This document shows, in pieces, positions 5,029-6,746 of a DNA stretch of 6,746 nucleotides. The translations under genes were made by a program, and so were the position numbers. The stretch comes from Deltaproteobacteria bacterium. GTDB lineage: Bacteria; Desulfobacterota; Desulfobacteria; Desulfobacterales; JAFDFH01. The DNA is taken from assembly GCA_019309945.1 (NCBI GenBank), contig JAFDFH010000254.1:1-6746 (forward strand), written 5' to 3'. Numbering within the stretch: position 1 is the first letter of the stretch; every line of letters begins with the position of its first letter. Under the pieces are notes generated by a model, which saw only the letters and a list, made by a program, of their open reading frames with translations, was not told the origin of the DNA and searched no databases.

Positions 5029-5877
5029 ATGAGACCTGAAATCCAGTTTCCTGCCGCTACTTATGAAATGCTTTTCCGTTCGTTCTTGCAGATATCTGGA
5101 GATTGTATCTTATTGATAGACAAGGATCTGAAGATCATTGAGATCAATCAACAAACGTGCACAACCTTTAAAATGCCTTTTGAGAAGATTTTAAATGCAG
5201 ATTTTCAAAGCCTGCTGGAACCGCAGGATCAAAATACGTTGCACGAGATTTGTCAGGGCATGGGGGAAAATGCGAACTGGAAAGGAAAGCTGAACGGCCT
5301 GGACGGCAGCGGCGAGGTTTTTCCCATCGAACTGGCGATCAAACGCATGGGCTTAGACGATCAAATTCACTGTTTTGTTATTGTCCGAGATCTAAGGGCG
5401 TACACCGCCTTAAAGGAAAGCCTGGCCCGGGAAAAATCCCAAAGGCGCGAGATGTATATTACCTTACGTAATGTGATGAGTTCAATTGAAAAAGAAAAGA
5501 CCGGACAGGACAAGCTCATTGCTCACAAGATCGAAACCCTGTTGTTTCCGGCCCTGGACAGGATTAGAAAAGAACCCTCTAAGGACATGCAAAACAGTTA
5601 TCTGGATATTATTCGCGAGCATTTACTGGGTCTCACCAAAACCTTTCCCAGAGAACTTGACATCGGATTTATCAGGCTAACGCGTTCGGAAATGAAAATC
5701 TGTCATTATCTTCAGGCCGGCTATTCAAGCAAAGACATCGCCGATACATTGAATATCTCCATTGAAACCATCCAGACCCATCGGAAAAATATTCGCAAAA
5801 AACTGGGTTTACACGGCCGTAAGACCAGCCTATACTCTTTTTTATCAACGCGACGGAAAATAGGAGTCATTGCGTGA
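5029..5877 (+). CDS. PAS-sensor LuxR-type (GerE HTH) transcriptional regulator
   Basis: The 282-aa soluble protein has a PAS domain at about 14-122 (a typical D-x-I-L-L-I-D-K-D-L-K-I-I-E-I-N start and V-I-V-R-D-L-R-A end). A charged helical, probably coiled-coil, segment spans about 125-165, followed by a further helical linker to about 205. A C-terminal LuxR/GerE helix-turn-helix occupies about 217-275 (L-T-R-S-E ... S-S-K-D-I-A-D-T-L-N-I-S-I-E-T-I-Q-T-H-R). There is no receiver domain, so it is probably controlled by a ligand or redox signal at the PAS domain rather than by phosphorylation. The frame stays open back to a stop at 4939-4941, but 5029 is the first ATG and keeps the PAS domain complete. 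No Shine-Dalgarno precedes it, so the start is the least certain part. The gene is more AT-rich than the activator operon. It overlaps the next gene by 4 nt. Its targets are not shown; the neighbouring methyltransferase genes are candidates. Confidence 0.9.
   Translation: MRPEIQFPAATYEMLFRSFLQISGDCILLIDKDLKIIEINQQTCTTFKMPFEKILNADFQSLLEPQDQNTLHEICQGMGENANWKGKLNGLDGSGEVFPIELAIKRMGLDDQIHCFVIVRDLRAYTALKESLAREKSQRREMYITLRNVMSSIEKEKTGQDKLIAHKIETLLFPALDRIRKEPSKDMQNSYLDIIREHLLGLTKTFPRELDIGFIRLTRSEMKICHYLQAGYSSKDIADTLNISIETIQTHRKNIRKKLGLHGRKTSLYSFLSTRRKIGVIA
5862..5866 (+). promoter_or_regulatory. Ribosome-binding site AGGAG selecting a GTG start
   Basis: AGGAG sits 7 nt before the GTG at 5874, inside the end of the PAS-LuxR gene. 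It supports the GTG over any downstream ATG and shows that the second gene is translated from the same message. Confidence 0.75.
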
Positions 5878-6710
5878 CAGAATCAAAGCGTAACTCGCAA
5901 ATCATTCTCCAGGAAGAAATTCAATCGTATTCTCAGCATGTTATGGATGAGTTTATTAAAAAGACGGTGGTTTACCCACCCCTTGTTATCGAATTGATAT
6001 TCTATCCGACCCACGGGGCCTTTAAAGATGACCCCAAAAGGTCTTATGCCGGAACGATTTTATCTGAAAGGCAAGAAGATCGTTTTAGCATTCATTTATG
6101 TAAAGCGTGTCTCAAAGACATTACCCATCTGGCGTTACAGGGAATGCTGGAGCGTGAGATGGCCCTTTGCATCCAAAAACTTCAGTCGGAGTTTTATTGC
6201 TGTAATTTCAAAAGGGAACTTTTTCCGATAATGCCGGTCACCGGATTAGCAGAGAACCATATGCGGGAAGTGGTTGAAAACCTTGAATGCGCGCTTAAAA
6301 ACTACCTTGCGACGCAGATGCTGATTGAGATGGGACTGGGCCTGCCCCAGGTCTATTTTTACTTTTTTAAGATAAATGCGGACATTGCCGATCCGGAAAA
6401 TTATCAGGTGGCCATTCCACACCATTGGACCCGGGCGCTTTTTGTATGTCGCAAGCTTATAGAATTTATGTCCATCTTCTTATTGGAAAATCGAAATGTT
6501 GATTTTTGTAAAGATTTGAAATCGTGTTGGTTGAAGTATAATGATTATCTGTTGCCGGAAGATTTGAATCTGCTGGAGACACTTGCAAGTTTGCCCGATC
6601 AACAGGATTCATCACCCTATCCTGCTAAATTGGTTGAAATGTTTAAACACCTCAAGATCCAATTACTGGCCGCCAGGGTGGGGGTGAACACCTCCACGAC
6701 CCTGCATTAA
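5874..6710 (+). CDS. Protein of unknown function coupled to the PAS-LuxR regulator
   Basis: The 278-aa protein is not recognised. It starts with GTG overlapping the regulator's TGA (GTGA, 4 nt), behind a good AGGAG site. There is no signal peptide, no clear transmembrane helix and no P-loop. Visible features are L-C-K-A-C (76-79), paired cysteines 109-110, an aromatic patch Q-V-Y-F-Y-F-F (159-165) and P-H-H-W-T-R-A-L-F (182-190). The helix G-M-L-E-R-E-M-A-L (90-98) has the spacing of a zincin G-x-L-x-H-E-x-x-H helix but lacks both histidines, so at most it is a dead relative of that fold; this is speculative. The mix of acidic and basic helices looks like a folded cytoplasmic protein. Coupling suggests it modulates the regulator or carries out the regulated function. 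The stop at 6710 is followed by 36 bp of pyrimidine-rich sequence with no visible hairpin. Confidence 0.8.
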   Translation: MTESKRNSQIILQEEIQSYSQHVMDEFIKKTVVYPPLVIELIFYPTHGAFKDDPKRSYAGTILSERQEDRFSIHLCKACLKDITHLALQGMLEREMALCIQKLQSEFYCCNFKRELFPIMPVTGLAENHMREVVENLECALKNYLATQMLIEMGLGLPQVYFYFFKINADIADPENYQVAIPHHWTRALFVCRKLIEFMSIFLLENRNVDFCKDLKSCWLKYNDYLLPEDLNLLETLASLPDQQDSSPYPAKLVEMFKHLKIQLLAARVGVNTSTTLH

Positions 6711-6746
6711 TGTCCCCTTTCTTTCTTTTCCTTCATTGATTCCCCT

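Overview
The window looks like a moderately GC-rich anaerobic bacterial chromosome, most likely a sulfate-reducing Desulfobacterota (Desulfobacteraceae-like). That placement is inferred from gene content: one-carbon corrinoid methyltransferase parts, Cys-rich DUF2284-type proteins, PAS-LuxR regulators and abundant small non-autonomous elements. It is not proven by any marker gene. All genes that can be supported lie on the + strand.

Region 1 (1-615) holds the C-terminal 150 residues of a corrinoid (B12-binding) protein of a methyltransferase system, followed by a strong 12-bp hairpin terminator. The partner methyltransferase must lie outside the window.

Region 2 (616-4172) is a separately transcribed three-gene operon headed by a cobalamin riboswitch (696-992, closed by a 10-bp P1). 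The genes are: a 698-aa [2Fe-2S]/ASKHA reductive activator of corrinoid proteins (RACo/RamA type) carrying an unusual eight-lysine insertion; a 113-aa four-cysteine protein (DUF6951-like); and a 197-aa DUF2284-type protein with two cysteine clusters. The last two overlap by 4 nt. Inference: the operon services the corrinoid protein upstream by reactivating oxidised Co(II) to Co(I), and the two small Cys-rich proteins may supply electrons or metal/cofactor handling. Its expression is tied to B12 status.

Region 3 (4173-5028) is an 856-bp gene-free stretch. It holds two complete-looking miniature transposable elements about 50 bp apart: a 210-bp element with 18-bp perfect inverted ends and a 10-bp (9/10) target duplication, and a 191-bp element with IS66-like GTAA ends and a perfect 8-bp target duplication. 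Four AACGGT motifs follow, leading up to the next gene.

Region 4 (5029-6710) is a translationally coupled pair: a PAS-LuxR-type transcriptional regulator, then a 278-aa protein of unknown function (GTG start, 4-nt overlap). A role for this pair in controlling the methyltransferase genes is plausible by context only.
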